NCBI GenBank assembly: GCA_001768195.1
Contig: MENI01000014.1
Location: 1-64,000, forward strand
Direction: 5' to 3'
Source: Bacteroidetes bacterium GWA2_40_15
GTDB lineage: Bacteria; Bacteroidota; Bacteroidia; Bacteroidales; VadinHA17
DNA length: 64,000 bases
Shown: positions 18,001 through 27,015 of the stretch, in pieces
How the letters are laid out: every line of letters begins with the position of its first letter
Position numbering within the stretch: the first letter of the stretch is position 1
Program-made: the position numbers and the translations under genes
Notes under the pieces: generated by a model
Databases searched by the model: none
What the model was told of the DNA's origin: nothing
The model's input: only the letters and a program-made list of their open reading frames with translations

Positions 18001-20146
18001 TATGTTCGACAAACTCACAGCCGACATGGAAAGTTTCATTAAGATTATCGAAAGCCCACAGGCCAATTACTTAAGCCGGAAATTCACATCCTTTCATAAA
18101 AAGAGTACTTACCTTGAGGATCAGCTGTCTCAGTTCCCTGATCAATGGGCGCATTTCATGAATGATCATGTTAACAGATCGTATATTGATTTTATGGTTA
18201 CCACACTTAAATACAGGTTGCTGTTAAAAATTCAAAAAGCACATCAGGATTTTGAAATGCTTGTTGAAAGGGCTATCCTTAAAGACCTGATGTCACTGAA
18301 GGATCAGGTTAAATCTATATCTGAAAAGAATGAAACGGGTAAAGATAAAAGCATCCCGTTTTCTGAAGAATCAATACTGTTAACATACACCGAGGATATT
18401 TTCAACAACCTTATAAAAGAAATTCATTCTACAGTGGCTGATCTCCCGGAAAGTGTTGTTATCACCGGAAATATCTCTTTGGCTGAAGTTCCCTTTGAGA
18501 AGGTCGAAAACTTAGATGAATATATTGTTTCCGTTCGCAAGACTGCCGATTTTTATATCAGCAATGAACTATGCGATCAGGTCAGAAAGCAATCAATGGA
18601 TGTCAGGCAACAACTATTAAACTCAATTTCAACCATAAAGGATCTGATCAGACTGACGAGCTTCAATATAAATCAGGAAAAATACACTCTTGCTGATGAC
18701 GCCGAAAATGAAAAATCACTTGAGCAAAATAGGATATTATCAGAATCCATTCTGCAAAGCATTATAAAGGAAGAAGATAAGTTATTCAGGATACATAAGG
18801 ACCTTAAAGCTGGTTTCTCTGATGCCTTAAAAAATGCTTTGGAACCATTGTCTTCAGTTGTAATTATCAAGACTTCGATCAATCTTAACAAAAAGATCAG
18901 GGATACTGAAAAACGCAGGTTTGCCAACTGGTTGCAAAAAGCCAGGGTTATTGTCAGTAATAGCGTAATAAGTCAACTGGTAAAATTACTTTACAGCAAA
19001 AGCGAAGGACTACTGTGGGCCGGACGGCTTGAGCAATCACGCGAGAAGAGTCTTCTTTTCCCCGGCGAACCTATTATTAAGGTGCTTGAAGAGATATCTC
19101 CCGATAGAACAATGATGCAACAATTACCTTTTTACTATGCAAACCTGTTTTCAGGGAAATCAAGCCTGAGTGAAGGTCTCTGGGTAGGAATGGAGGAAGA
19201 AATTGAAAAAGGCAGCAAAGCCATTAAAAAGTTCCTTTCGGGCACTCCCGGGATGATAATCATCACAGGCGAAAGGAGCTCCGGCAAATCGAGCCTCAGC
19301 AAGCATATTGCCAGCCTTCACTTCGAAAAACAAAACACTTTCATTGTTAAAGCTCCAAAAGAAAGCATTCCGGATATAAAACTCTTTGAACAGAAATTAC
19401 TTAATGCTCTTGGAGGAAATGAAAGTCTGGAATTCAGCATGGATATGCTGCCTCCCGGAAGCGTAATTATCATAGACGACCTTGAGCTCTGGTGGCAACG
19501 AAAACCATCAGGCACTCAGGTAGTGGATAAGATCATTTCACTTTTACAGGAGTACTCACATAAAGTATTGTTCATAGTTAATGTAAATAAATTCGCGCTG
19601 AAAATCATCAATCAATTATGTTCAATAAACAGTTGGGCCATCGACCTTGTGTTTTGTCAGCCTCTGAATGCACACGAAATAAAAGAACTTATTCTTATCC
19701 GTCATAAGGCTGGGGGTATGGATTTTATTCTGAACAAGAAGCACGAAAAGGAAATGACAAATCTCGATTATGCCCGCCTGTTCAACAGCTTCTTTAATTT
19801 ATCATCGGGAAACCCGGGCTACGCTCTGAATTTATGGCTGGCTGGCATAAAAAAGATAACAGGCAACACCCTGATCATGGATAAACCATCAGATAAAGCG
19901 GTTAGCTTTCCTGAGAATCTGCCAAAGGATGAAATTATTTATATATTGCAATTCATTCTGCATCGCCGGTTCTCGCTCGGCAGCCTTACTGAGTTGCTTC
20001 AAAGCGACTTTGAAAGTACTGATAAAATCGTTCGTATCCTGCTGCAGAAGGGAATCGTTATAGAGAAATTCCCCGAAGTATTCGCTTTAAACCCGGCACT
20101 GGAGATACTTCTTGTTAAAAAACTAAAAAGTCTTGAACTACTATGA
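15002..20146 (+). CDS. cation-chloride cotransporter (SLC12-type) fused to a C-terminal P-loop NTPase
   Basis: The 1714-residue protein has three parts. Residues 1-420 are an APC/SLC12 transporter with the signature FTPSILTILGVIMYLRLPWIVGQAG, then SIATDKRVEAGGTYYIISRSLG. Residues about 430-640 resemble the SLC12 cytosolic domain (NWRPNVILFSGG, HNRPHLIEIAKTLVG). Residues about 700-1714 are a long helical region followed by an ATPase with Walker A GERSSGKSS near residue 1421 and Walker B VIIIDDLELWW near 1488. Bacterial cotransporters are usually about 500-800 residues, so the ATPase tail is exceptional. The next gene overlaps by 4 bases and is MscS-like, which suggests an osmotic or ion-balance role. 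Confidence 0.88.
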   Translation: MAKANKFGVFGGVFTPSILTILGVIMYLRLPWIVGQAGLLATLGIILVAHIISGSTGLSVASIATDKRVEAGGTYYIISRSLGLPIGGTLGWALFVGLSFSVSLYLIGFAEVFLGYFGFEVNLTTIRITGSIILFVVTVVTFISTSLAIKTQYIILTIMVLSLLSVFFGNHDYFPVVSQIGNLPDSLPWIALFAIFFPAVTGFEAGVSMSGDLENPRKAIPLGTISAILVGLAIYTGLAFFLSYTVSRDLLVNDPNVLFKISWIPQLVIAGILGATLSSALGSILGAPRIMQALGKDRISPFFFSKGFGASNEPRNALMLTFFIAQAGILIGDLNVIARIVTIFFIITYGFLNITYTVESWVSSDFRPSFKIPRFVSIIGAIACIVVMIQLDILALAGASLVLLALFFYLKNKELRLQTGDTRSSIWLSLVKTGLLKLAKTETAGRNWRPNVILFSGGAHNRPHLIEIAKTLVGKLGIFTNFELIEQADETLLFDRTAKVSRETIGDYKDIVTRKHVCRDVYEGIAMISRVYGFSGFEPNTILMGWAKNTSETQKLEKLLVTLNRLGYNLTFLNYDNDAGFGKYKRIDFWWSGKGRNLALALHLIRFITVTPEWRNAEIRILAIDPNGRNLEKYHSILGQTLDNYRIRANIKVINNVEKINEKDLISTESSGTDLTIAELPGFAENKSDTIVSYANELTGKLKSCLLIHASSTFEEINVSPQSSLQNPDNPVINHINIQGKSILKELPFSKTDIINNEAYNLAQQFNKHFNTLIGSSLLDIPEGRNSFLNHLKESAGKIAEKIIAANNIENPQKREWEYLTILIDYSFQAQKQLEAYIANSLPDEKEKIQKGFSLFITEIDKSLNLLPRYIRLKYSKEDYLNLKPVSLAGKSDKGIKILLLSTFRKKINYKIKLHPAARYYLYYKQLSYLMQFYKDFSAQTISAFAGFKEIITLNYEMIENTQSNKFSGTEIPAAENNIKDIAEELISKNNDFVNSQSQGMFDKLTADMESFIKIIESPQANYLSRKFTSFHKKSTYLEDQLSQFPDQWAHFMNDHVNRSYIDFMVTTLKYRLLLKIQKAHQDFEMLVERAILKDLMSLKDQVKSISEKNETGKDKSIPFSEESILLTYTEDIFNNLIKEIHSTVADLPESVVITGNISLAEVPFEKVENLDEYIVSVRKTADFYISNELCDQVRKQSMDVRQQLLNSISTIKDLIRLTSFNINQEKYTLADDAENEKSLEQNRILSESILQSIIKEEDKLFRIHKDLKAGFSDALKNALEPLSSVVIIKTSINLNKKIRDTEKRRFANWLQKARVIVSNSVISQLVKLLYSKSEGLLWAGRLEQSREKSLLFPGEPIIKVLEEISPDRTMMQQLPFYYANLFSGKSSLSEGLWVGMEEEIEKGSKAIKKFLSGTPGMIIITGERSSGKSSLSKHIASLHFEKQNTFIVKAPKESIPDIKLFEQKLLNALGGNESLEFSMDMLPPGSVIIIDDLELWWQRKPSGTQVVDKIISLLQEYSHKVLFIVNVNKFALKIINQLCSINSWAIDLVFCQPLNAHEIKELILIRHKAGGMDFILNKKHEKEMTNLDYARLFNSFFNLSSGNPGYALNLWLAGIKKITGNTLIMDKPSDKAVSFPENLPKDEIIYILQFILHRRFSLGSLTELLQSDFESTDKIVRILLQKGIVIEKFPEVFALNPALEILLVKKLKSLELL

Positions 20147-20853
20147 AATATTTAAAAATACTGGCCATAGCACTTGCTCTTTTTCTTTTTCTGCGCCTGG
20201 TTTCCTCCTTTGTTCCCGTCCTGATTAGCAATAAGAAGATCAGAATGGCATTTCGAAGGATTTTTCCGGTTATTGAAATGCTTATGTGGATATCCTATAT
20301 TTTCTGGGCTTCGCATCAGATGTTTTACCATCTGCCTGTTTATAATCTTCTGACAGGAAGCATGATTATTGTAATTACAGCAATATTCGGGTGGTATTTA
20401 CTGCGTGATTTCATTTCAGGAATAATACTTAAGGCTGAAAACGGATTTGAACCCGGACAAAGGATCATATCTTCCGAAGCCTCAGGAACTATTAAGAAAT
20501 CAGGCTACCGCTGTATTGAAGTTATAACCAGTGAAGGAGAATATGTTAAAATACCCTATAGCAGACTAAGTCCTCTGAATATTACAAGGCCCGCCGATGC
20601 AGGCAGATGGGTTGAACACGTTGTCAAATTCAAAATCTCATCCAGGTACGAGTCCGAAAAAATCAGGAAGGTGCTTGAGAACCGCATACTTGAAATGCCC
20701 TGGATCGTTCCGGGCGAAAATTTCAAATTTACAATCACCCGTGATGAAACGGAAAACTACATTGTGGTAATACACATTCACTCCCTGAGCCCCGAAATGG
20801 CAATAAAAACGGAAGAGACCCTGCAGGTTTTTGTACGGGAAGTGTTTATGTAA
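20143..20853 (+). CDS. MscS-like mechanosensitive channel-family protein
   Basis: The 236-residue protein has three membrane segments in its first 95 residues. A MscS-type beta domain follows, with GFEPGQRIISSEASGTIKKSGYRCIEV and EGEYVKIPYSRL, and then a mixed C-terminal domain. The pore-lining Gly/Ala-rich helix of MscS is not well conserved, so it may be a gating partner rather than a full channel. It overlaps the end of the giant transporter gene by 4 bases (ATGA). Confidence 0.78.
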   Translation: MKYLKILAIALALFLFLRLVSSFVPVLISNKKIRMAFRRIFPVIEMLMWISYIFWASHQMFYHLPVYNLLTGSMIIVITAIFGWYLLRDFISGIILKAENGFEPGQRIISSEASGTIKKSGYRCIEVITSEGEYVKIPYSRLSPLNITRPADAGRWVEHVVKFKISSRYESEKIRKVLENRILEMPWIVPGENFKFTITRDETENYIVVIHIHSLSPEMAIKTEETLQVFVREVFM

Positions 20854-20884
20854 CAAAAAACAAACTGAAATTAAAATCCCACTT

Positions 20885-21238
20885 ATGAATAATATTGACG
20901 AACTCCTAATCTGGCTAAAAGAGACCTGGAATATCGAACTGTTCCATCTGGCAGAAAATTCAATAACAATCAAGACACTCATTTTAATTATCCTTTCACT
21001 TTTTCTGCTGCTTTTTATTTCATCGCTGATAAGTAAGTTATTGGTTAAAAAAAATTTCCCAAGGTATAATATCGATATCGGTATCAGCCAGTCGATAGCA
21101 ACAATTGTCCGTTATATTCTTGTGGTTATAGGTCTGATAATCATCTTTCAGACATCAGGTATTAATCTGAGCGCGCCGGGTCTGTTGGTTGGAGCGCTCG
21201 GAGTAGGTATGGTATGGACATCTGAAGTCAGGATTTGA
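20885..21238 (+). pseudogene. truncated MscS-type channel gene
   Basis: The frame starts with MNNIDELLIWLKETW and carries three helices up to the pore-helix start SAPGLLVGALGVG, where full MscS proteins continue with a Gly-rich pore helix and the beta domain. Here the frame turns to MVWTSEVRI and stops after 117 residues. No continuation is visible in any frame before enolase at 21299. It is best read as the 5' remnant of an MscS gene cut by a deletion; a short expressed protein cannot be excluded. Confidence 0.72.
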
Positions 21239-21298
21239 AAAATGACGTTGACAGTAAAAATTTAAAACAAATTTATATTCTAATTAAATTTAAGAGCT

Positions 21299-22579
21299 AT
21301 GAAAATCATTAATGTATCAGCAATGGAGATCCTCGATTCAAGAGGCAACCCGACTGTCGAAGCAACTGTTACTCTGGAAGACGGAACAAGATCAAGGGCA
21401 ATGGTCCCCAGCGGAGCCTCAACCGGCGAACGCGAAGCATGTGAACTGCGCGATGGAAATAAGAAGAGATACGGAGGAAAAGGCGTTTTGAAAGCTGTTG
21501 AAAATGTAAATAAAATCATTGCTAAAGAGATAACCGGAAAGGAATTAAGTAGCCAGCGTGAACTTGACTACCGCATGATTGAACTCGACGGAACTCCCAA
21601 TAAGTCAAAACTGGGAGCAAATTCAATTCTTTCCGTTTCAATGGCCTATGCGCGGGCAGAAGCTGAAAGCGCCGGAATTCCACTTTACCAGTATCTGGGT
21701 GGAAGTAATGCTCATTTGCTTCCTGTTCCATGTTTGAATATTATTAACGGAGGCAAGCATGCCGACAATAATGTTGATTTTCAGGAATTTATGATTGCTC
21801 CTCATTCGGCTGCAACATTCACTGAAGCTATCCGTATGGGCGTTGAAGTATTTCATACCCTCAAATCAGTTCTGAAGGCAAAAGGATATAGTACAGGCGT
21901 TGGCGATGAAGGAGGCTTTGCTCCTAACCTTAAATCGAATGATGAAGCTGTTGATGTTATCCTCGAAGCCATTACCAAAGCCGGCTATAAACCCGGAGAC
22001 GATGTCAGTATATGCCTCGACCCTGCCGCCAGCGAAATGTGGGAAAAGGGCAAATATAAACTGTTTAAAAGTACAGGTAAACTGATCTCCAGCGACGACA
22101 TGGTAAAACTATGGACAAAGTGGGTAAAAGATTACCCGATTGTACTTATCGAAGACGGTCTTGCTGAAAACGACTGGAAAGGGTGGAAAAATATGACAGA
22201 TACTCTCGGTAAAAAGATTGAAATAGTCGGAGATGATCTGTTTTGCACCAATAAAGCCATCCTTGCCGAAGGTATCGCCAAAGGTGTTGCTAACTCTGTC
22301 CTGATTAAACTTAACCAGATTGGAACAGTTACTGAAACCCTTGAAACAATTGAACTGGCTTACAGGAATAATTACAATGCATTTGTGTCGCATCGAAGCG
22401 GTGAAACACCCGACAGTTTTATTGCTGACCTCACGGTAGCTGTAAATGCCGGACATTTAAAAACCGGTAGCGGATGCCGTGGTGAGAGGATTGAGAAATT
22501 CAATCAGCTCATGCGTATTGAGCACGAACTGGGTAAGTATGCAAAATTTGCCGGGAAAAAGGCATTTAAAAATGCCTAG
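21299..22579 (+). CDS. eno: enolase (phosphopyruvate hydratase)
   Basis: The 426-residue glycolytic enzyme interconverts 2-phosphoglycerate and phosphoenolpyruvate in the cytoplasm. Full-length family motifs are present: [55 protein letters not shown], the Lys in [14 protein letters not shown] and the loop [17 protein letters not shown]. The start is the only ATG with the family N-terminus. It converges on an oxidoreductase gene with a 4-base overlap of the two 3' ends; the last codons form a short GGCATTT/AAATGCC hairpin. Confidence 0.98.
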   Translation: MKIINVSAMEILDSRGNPTVEATVTLEDGTRSRAMVPSGASTGEREACELRDGNKKRYGGKGVLKAVENVNKIIAKEITGKELSSQRELDYRMIELDGTPNKSKLGANSILSVSMAYARAEAESAGIPLYQYLGGSNAHLLPVPCLNIINGGKHADNNVDFQEFMIAPHSAATFTEAIRMGVEVFHTLKSVLKAKGYSTGVGDEGGFAPNLKSNDEAVDVILEAITKAGYKPGDDVSICLDPAASEMWEKGKYKLFKSTGKLISSDDMVKLWTKWVKDYPIVLIEDGLAENDWKGWKNMTDTLGKKIEIVGDDLFCTNKAILAEGIAKGVANSVLIKLNQIGTVTETLETIELAYRNNYNAFVSHRSGETPDSFIADLTVAVNAGHLKTGSGCRGERIEKFNQLMRIEHELGKYAKFAGKKAFKNA

Positions 22580-23343
22580 GGCCTGATCTTCTCAAATAAT
22601 CCCAGGAGCTTAGTATTATATATCTCAGCTATCTGCGATTCATGTTCTCCGATGGGTTTAACCGGAATGAGGTCAATTACCTCTTCCGGTTTCATTTCTG
22701 ATGTGTACATTAAATTGATGGCAGCCAGCAGGGTTTGATGCACAGCTTCTTCCGATTCAGATTTTGTAAGTCCTGTTTGTATGCCTATCTCCTCCATATA
22801 CTTCCACTGAAACCAGAAATAAGTTGGCAGCATGGCAGAGACAATAGCGTAGCTTTCAAGTTTCTCCTCGGCAACCTCAAAAGTATGACCCATGGTTTTC
22901 AGAAGATCCATTACGGAATTCTTCTCCTCCCGGTTAAAATCAGTGGAGAAGCATACCGGATTAAAACCGTCATTTATATATGAAGTGGCATTGGGGATTA
23001 GCCTTGCAATGTTTTTAACCTGTCCAAGCTTTAATGATATCTTTGCAATGTTGATCTTTGGTGCAAGTGAGATAACAGTCGCACTGCTTTTGAAATTATT
23101 CTTCAACTGTTCAAGAGTATCCATAATCACCGGAGGATGAAGTGATATGAAAACTATATCCTGTGCTGCTGCAACTGAAGCACTCTCAACAGAGATAAAA
23201 GGATAAATGCTTTTCAGTCTGGAAGTAACTTCGCTGTTCGTGTCAGTAACAACAGAATTGAATTTCACATTCTTGTTACTGAATGCCTGCAGAAGTATTT
23301 TTGTAATTCTTCCGCCTCCTATAAAACCGATTGAGTGTTTCAT
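22576..23343 (-). CDS. pyrroline-5-carboxylate reductase-like NAD(P) oxidoreductase
   Basis: The 255-residue protein starts with the dinucleotide-binding motif [17 protein letters not shown] and has the ProC-like [17 protein letters not shown] and [15 protein letters not shown] segments. The C-terminal dimerisation part is shorter and less conserved than in true ProC, so the P5CR activity itself is uncertain and it may be a paralogue with another imine or keto substrate. Confidence 0.78.
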   Translation of the reverse strand: MKHSIGFIGGGRITKILLQAFSNKNVKFNSVVTDTNSEVTSRLKSIYPFISVESASVAAAQDIVFISLHPPVIMDTLEQLKNNFKSSATVISLAPKINIAKISLKLGQVKNIARLIPNATSYINDGFNPVCFSTDFNREEKNSVMDLLKTMGHTFEVAEEKLESYAIVSAMLPTYFWFQWKYMEEIGIQTGLTKSESEEAVHQTLLAAINLMYTSEMKPEEVIDLIPVKPIGEHESQIAEIYNTKLLGLFEKIRP

Positions 23344-23378
23344 ACTTCATGTTATTATGGTTAAACTCTTATGTTTTA

Positions 23379-25826
23379 TTACTTAGCTTCAGGATTTAGT
23401 TTATTGAACTGATCATTAATAAAATAAATAATTGAAGTCAGTATGCTTAAAACAATTGACAAATCAAATATCGTATAAGCAATTCTGACAATCTGGTAAA
23501 TCAGATCAAATTTAATCATCATAAATAAACCAGAAACAACAGACAGAATTAAAAACAATGCCTGCATTTTGATTATCATTGAACCTGAAGGATACTCTTT
23601 CTTCATCCTGGCCCAGGTATATGCTCCTGCAATAATTGCAAGAAATGTTATGAAGAAATGATTTGAATCAAGTACCGGCCTGTCGGGCAAAACATAGCTG
23701 TTTACATCCGGTTTAAGATAAACAAACGCTAATCCGGAAATAAGTAAACCATAAACAATAAGCAGTAGTTTTGAGTTTATAATAAAATAGGTATTCTTTC
23801 TGCTTTCATAAGCTGCAAGCGATAATATTATCACTATAAGCAGAAAGATTATGGCCGGATATAAAAATGATTTAACAACCTGCTCCCTGAAAGCTGATAA
23901 ACCTACCATAAATCCACTCATATTCAGCCTTTTATATTGAGGTTCCATTAGCAGATTTCCATCATCGCTGAAGGGATACTTAACAATCTGAGCATAAAAC
24001 ATATCAGATCTGAAAGAATGGCAATCCGTACATCCGTTTGTTCCAAGTCCTGCTTTCGCAGGAAATACATCATGACTGTATTTGTACACTGATGCATAAG
24101 GTGATGATTCCCATGTCTCCTTTTCCAGGATCTTATATTCTTTCCCGTTAAGGTACATCCTGTCATTATTCACCCAGACTATCCTTTTTCCGGTCAGATC
24201 ATAACCTATATCCGCCATGCAGGCTGTTACCGAATTTATAAATGCATCAACCTCCTCAGGGGTATTGACTTCGGGTATGGTATCAGAGTTGTTGTCGGTG
24301 ATTTTTGCAAGCTCAGGATATTTCGATCTATCTTTTTTGTGAGCCATCCACATACCATAAATATCCTTCATATTAGGCTGATGTAATCCCTTCTGCCCTT
24401 CGGTATAGATTGCGGGCCATGCACTGTGAACGGCATTAACCGGGAAAATCTGACCCTTGTATTTGGCATACCGGGGTATGAAAGGATCTGTCGGCTGGTC
24501 TTTTGCCGTGAACATGCTCAGTTCACCGTAATGGTTCCAGTAATTCATGTTCTGATCGTAAAATGTCCAGATATATTTCGGAGGCGGCGAGATTTTTGTG
24601 CCCGGATTAAAGACATCACTTACCTGCACCAGGGCTGATTTGACTTTTCTTTCAGGAATATGGCATGTCTGGCACGAGAGTTTATCAAGATGCAGATCCG
24701 GAAGCCATAAATGTTTTGCAATGGGAGCATTAAGGTAACCTGTTGTATGGCAATCATTGCAGGTACGTATTGTGTTATCAAGATCATCACGTACACGACC
24801 CGAAGGATCATCGCCCTTCCCGAACTGATGAACCTCTTTTCCTTTTATTCTCTTATCAGTTGCCATTGATCCGGCAACATGGCAATCAACACATTTAATA
24901 CCTCTTGCGATGTGAACATCAGTATATTCCGTAAATGATGCTCCCCGTTTTTTCCATTGTGGCTTTGAGTGGCAGTTAAGACAGGTCTCATTCCTTGGTT
25001 CTCTCACAAGGTGCATTGAAACCTTGCCATCAGCTCCAAATTTTGCAATATTATATTTCACTTTAAGGTCAACCGTATCTTTAACTGAACCCTCCACCAT
25101 TGCCAATCCCGATCCAACAGTTGCCATCCACCTGAAATTGAATTTTGTAAGGTGTTCATTCCTGGTCTTATAGTCATATTCAGGAAGATGGCAAAGATTA
25201 CAATCTGCTTCGATCACACCCGACCGGTTCCAGTGAGCCTGGAAATAATCACCGTCAAAATTATTTTCACCACCTGCGGTATATTTCAGAGAGTCCATAT
25301 GTTTATCATATCTGAAACCTTCTCTGTCATATTCAAGAGAACCTCCACCGGGATGGCATGTACCACATCCATTTGTAATAAAGGTGAAGGAAGTCATATC
25401 CATCTCTTTTACAGAAGTATTGGATTTCTTCGACAGATAGCTATAAAGAGGTGCCGGTGAACACCAATTGCCTCCGTAATTACCCGGTGTTGAAACCCAT
25501 TGATACCTTTCAGCATAAGTGCCGGTTGCAATCTCATCCTTCCCCTGCTGGAAATGGAACCCTTCGGTAATCTTATTATAATCGTGGCATTTTCCGCATG
25601 TCTGCTTCGGAGAATAAGGTTTTTCAGCATTGACATTATGCACGGGGTCAATTATGTTACCATCTTCATCGTAAAGGAAGAATGGAGGGCATACACCTGC
25701 TTGAGTAATTAATTCACGCTGAAGAGAAGGTGTTTTCCTGTTTTTACCTCTGTTACCGGTAAGCGATACAAGTATCAGAACTACAAATACAAATATAAAC
25801 AGTAGAACCAGGTTTATATTTTTCAT
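23379..25826 (-). CDS. membrane-anchored octaheme c-type cytochrome
   Basis: The 815-residue protein has an N-terminal anchor (residues 4-22) and a large exported domain. That domain carries eight CxxCH heme sites: CGKCH (77-81), CGTCH, CNLCH, CLNCH, CVDCH, CNDCH, CQTCH and CTDCH. About five C-terminal membrane helices follow from near residue 660. The combination suggests quinol oxidation or reduction in the membrane coupled to a periplasmic multiheme reaction. The substrate is not recognisable. The gene lies 17 bases after an ArsR-family regulator whose operator matches the ars locus, so a metal or metalloid link is plausible. Confidence 0.85.
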   Translation of the reverse strand: MKNINLVLLFIFVFVVLILVSLTGNRGKNRKTPSLQRELITQAGVCPPFFLYDEDGNIIDPVHNVNAEKPYSPKQTCGKCHDYNKITEGFHFQQGKDEIATGTYAERYQWVSTPGNYGGNWCSPAPLYSYLSKKSNTSVKEMDMTSFTFITNGCGTCHPGGGSLEYDREGFRYDKHMDSLKYTAGGENNFDGDYFQAHWNRSGVIEADCNLCHLPEYDYKTRNEHLTKFNFRWMATVGSGLAMVEGSVKDTVDLKVKYNIAKFGADGKVSMHLVREPRNETCLNCHSKPQWKKRGASFTEYTDVHIARGIKCVDCHVAGSMATDKRIKGKEVHQFGKGDDPSGRVRDDLDNTIRTCNDCHTTGYLNAPIAKHLWLPDLHLDKLSCQTCHIPERKVKSALVQVSDVFNPGTKISPPPKYIWTFYDQNMNYWNHYGELSMFTAKDQPTDPFIPRYAKYKGQIFPVNAVHSAWPAIYTEGQKGLHQPNMKDIYGMWMAHKKDRSKYPELAKITDNNSDTIPEVNTPEEVDAFINSVTACMADIGYDLTGKRIVWVNNDRMYLNGKEYKILEKETWESSPYASVYKYSHDVFPAKAGLGTNGCTDCHSFRSDMFYAQIVKYPFSDDGNLLMEPQYKRLNMSGFMVGLSAFREQVVKSFLYPAIIFLLIVIILSLAAYESRKNTYFIINSKLLLIVYGLLISGLAFVYLKPDVNSYVLPDRPVLDSNHFFITFLAIIAGAYTWARMKKEYPSGSMIIKMQALFLILSVVSGLFMMIKFDLIYQIVRIAYTIFDLSIVLSILTSIIYFINDQFNKLNPEAK

Positions 25827-25843
25827 GTTTTATAGATTTAATA

Positions 25844-26176
25844 CTATTCGACATTCTCATATTTAACTATCCCCATCTTTGTAAACTCTTTGAAATATTT
25901 CCTTACAAGTTTCCAGTTATCAAAGTTGATACAATACTGAACTTTTGGTAGTTCAATGCTCCCCTGAATCAATCCCGCTTTTTTAAGTTCCGTCAGGTGT
26001 TGTGATACCGTTGAGTCAGCCAGAGGCAGTTCATTTGATATCTCCGTGAAACAGCATGTCTCAAGTGAAGCAAGATGTTTCAAAATAGCTATCCGTGCCG
26101 GGTGCGATATCGCTTTGGCAAACCTCGCCAGTTTCATATCGTCGTCACTGAAACCGTTACTTTTTGCTGAAGCCAT
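25844..26176 (-). CDS. ArsR-family repressor upstream of octaheme cytochrome
   Basis: The winged-helix protein has ARFAKAISHPARIAILKHLA, a Cys pair (ETCCFTEI) before the recognition helix, and ADSTVSQHLTELKKAGLI, plus YCIN. It is about 110 residues from the ATG at 26176; a TTG at 26200 would add eight. It is closely similar in pattern to the two ars-locus regulators. The dyad at 26241 overlaps its predicted -7 box. Confidence 0.9.
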   Translation of the reverse strand: MASAKSNGFSDDDMKLARFAKAISHPARIAILKHLASLETCCFTEISNELPLADSTVSQHLTELKKAGLIQGSIELPKVQYCINFDNWKLVRKYFKEFTKMGIVKYENVE

Positions 26177-26240
26177 GGCATGATAAGATAAATAAGACAA
26201 TTGCTCCCTGTCGCAGTAAATTTAACAGAAATCAGGGTCA

Positions 26241-26258
26241 ATTCGTAAAATTACGAAT
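26241..26258. promoter_or_regulatory. ArsR operator dyad 4
   Basis: Perfect arms ATTCGTAA and TTACGAAT surround two bases. The 16-base core 26242-26257 is TTCGT-N6-ACGAA, the same as dyads 2 and 3 in the ars locus 14-16 kb away. Confidence 0.75.
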
Positions 26259-26277
26259 CAGGAATGTAAAAAACAAG
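26246..26277 (-). promoter_or_regulatory. promoter of arsR-octaheme cytochrome
   Basis: On the minus strand CTTG (26274-26277) and TAATTTTA (26246-26253) are separated by 20 bases. This is the same -33/-7 geometry as the arsR promoter at 9783-9814, and here too the -7 box sits inside the operator. Confidence 0.55.
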
Positions 26278-26308
26278 AAAAATGAGATTTATTGAACAGG
26301 CTGATCAA

Positions 26309-26884
26309 TCAGTTTTTCACGCAGCGGACCGAGTATTTATCGCTTTTTGCAGTTCCCTCTATATCATCAATATCTGCCTTTCTTGAAATATCAGTTACAG
26401 GCATTTTGTCTATTATAAGATAGCTGAAATACTCTGCGCTGTTCTTATCATAATCGGTTGATGTCCAGTAGTAGCCACTTTCATCTATTTCGGAAAAGGT
26501 CCCCTCATGATCCTGCATACCTCCGAGTTGTATTTCGATTGAAGGGTAGCCCGGCGAAGAATTTCTCCATGAATCATGATGCTGAAAATGGTCAGAAAGG
26601 TCCCTGAATTCAGTCCCGGATGGAAGATGCCAGTCTGAAGGACAGACCTTAACAGCGGCTTTCCACTCATACAAAACACCATAAACCCGTGCATTGTTGG
26701 AATCGTTATCGTAATATACCGATCCCTGTTTTGGCATATACCTCAGGTTTTCTGCCATCCATGTCGTTCCATTTATGGTAACTGTCCGGTAAACAGTTCC
26801 ATCTCTCTTATCTGTGAATTTGTCCTGACCTGAAGCAATTGTAATTGTTACAAGCAATATCCCTGCAAATAATATCTTTTTCAT
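26309..26884 (-). CDS. exported FISUMP-domain protein
   Basis: The 191-residue protein has a signal peptide ending near residue 19 (IASGQ), followed by one Fibrobacter-succinogenes major paralogous domain. Its marks are DGTVYRTVTINGTTWMAENLRY, YGVLYEWKAAVKVCPSDWHLPS, GYYWTSTDYD and YSVRCVKN at the end. Such domains occur on secreted or surface proteins in Bacteroidota and Fibrobacteres; their binding partner is not known. Confidence 0.85.
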   Translation of the reverse strand: MKKILFAGILLVTITIASGQDKFTDKRDGTVYRTVTINGTTWMAENLRYMPKQGSVYYDNDSNNARVYGVLYEWKAAVKVCPSDWHLPSGTEFRDLSDHFQHHDSWRNSSPGYPSIEIQLGGMQDHEGTFSEIDESGYYWTSTDYDKNSAEYFSYLIIDKMPVTDISRKADIDDIEGTAKSDKYSVRCVKN

Positions 26885-26986
26885 ATTTATAATTGTTACG
26901 GAAAATAGTGAATCACAGAATACTTATCAAAAATTATTCCATTTGTAATTAATCATCGCAAAAATAAGTTATCAGCAATAATTAAA

Positions 26987-27015
26987 CGGTTAATAACTAT
27001 AAATGTTATTAACCG
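26987..27015. repeat. perfect inverted repeat between divergent genes
   Basis: Arms CGGTTAATAAC (26987-26997) and GTTATTAACCG (27005-27015) are separated by 7 bases. It lies in the 265-base gap between the divergent FISUMP and dCMP deaminase genes, about 90 bases before the latter's -7 box. It could be an operator; there is no T-run for a terminator. Confidence 0.45.

Noticed and set aside
23379-25826. Assignment of the octaheme protein to a named nitrite or tetrathionate reductase
   Set aside because: All eight sites are CxxCH with no CxxCK catalytic heme, and the C-terminal membrane helices do not fit those enzymes.
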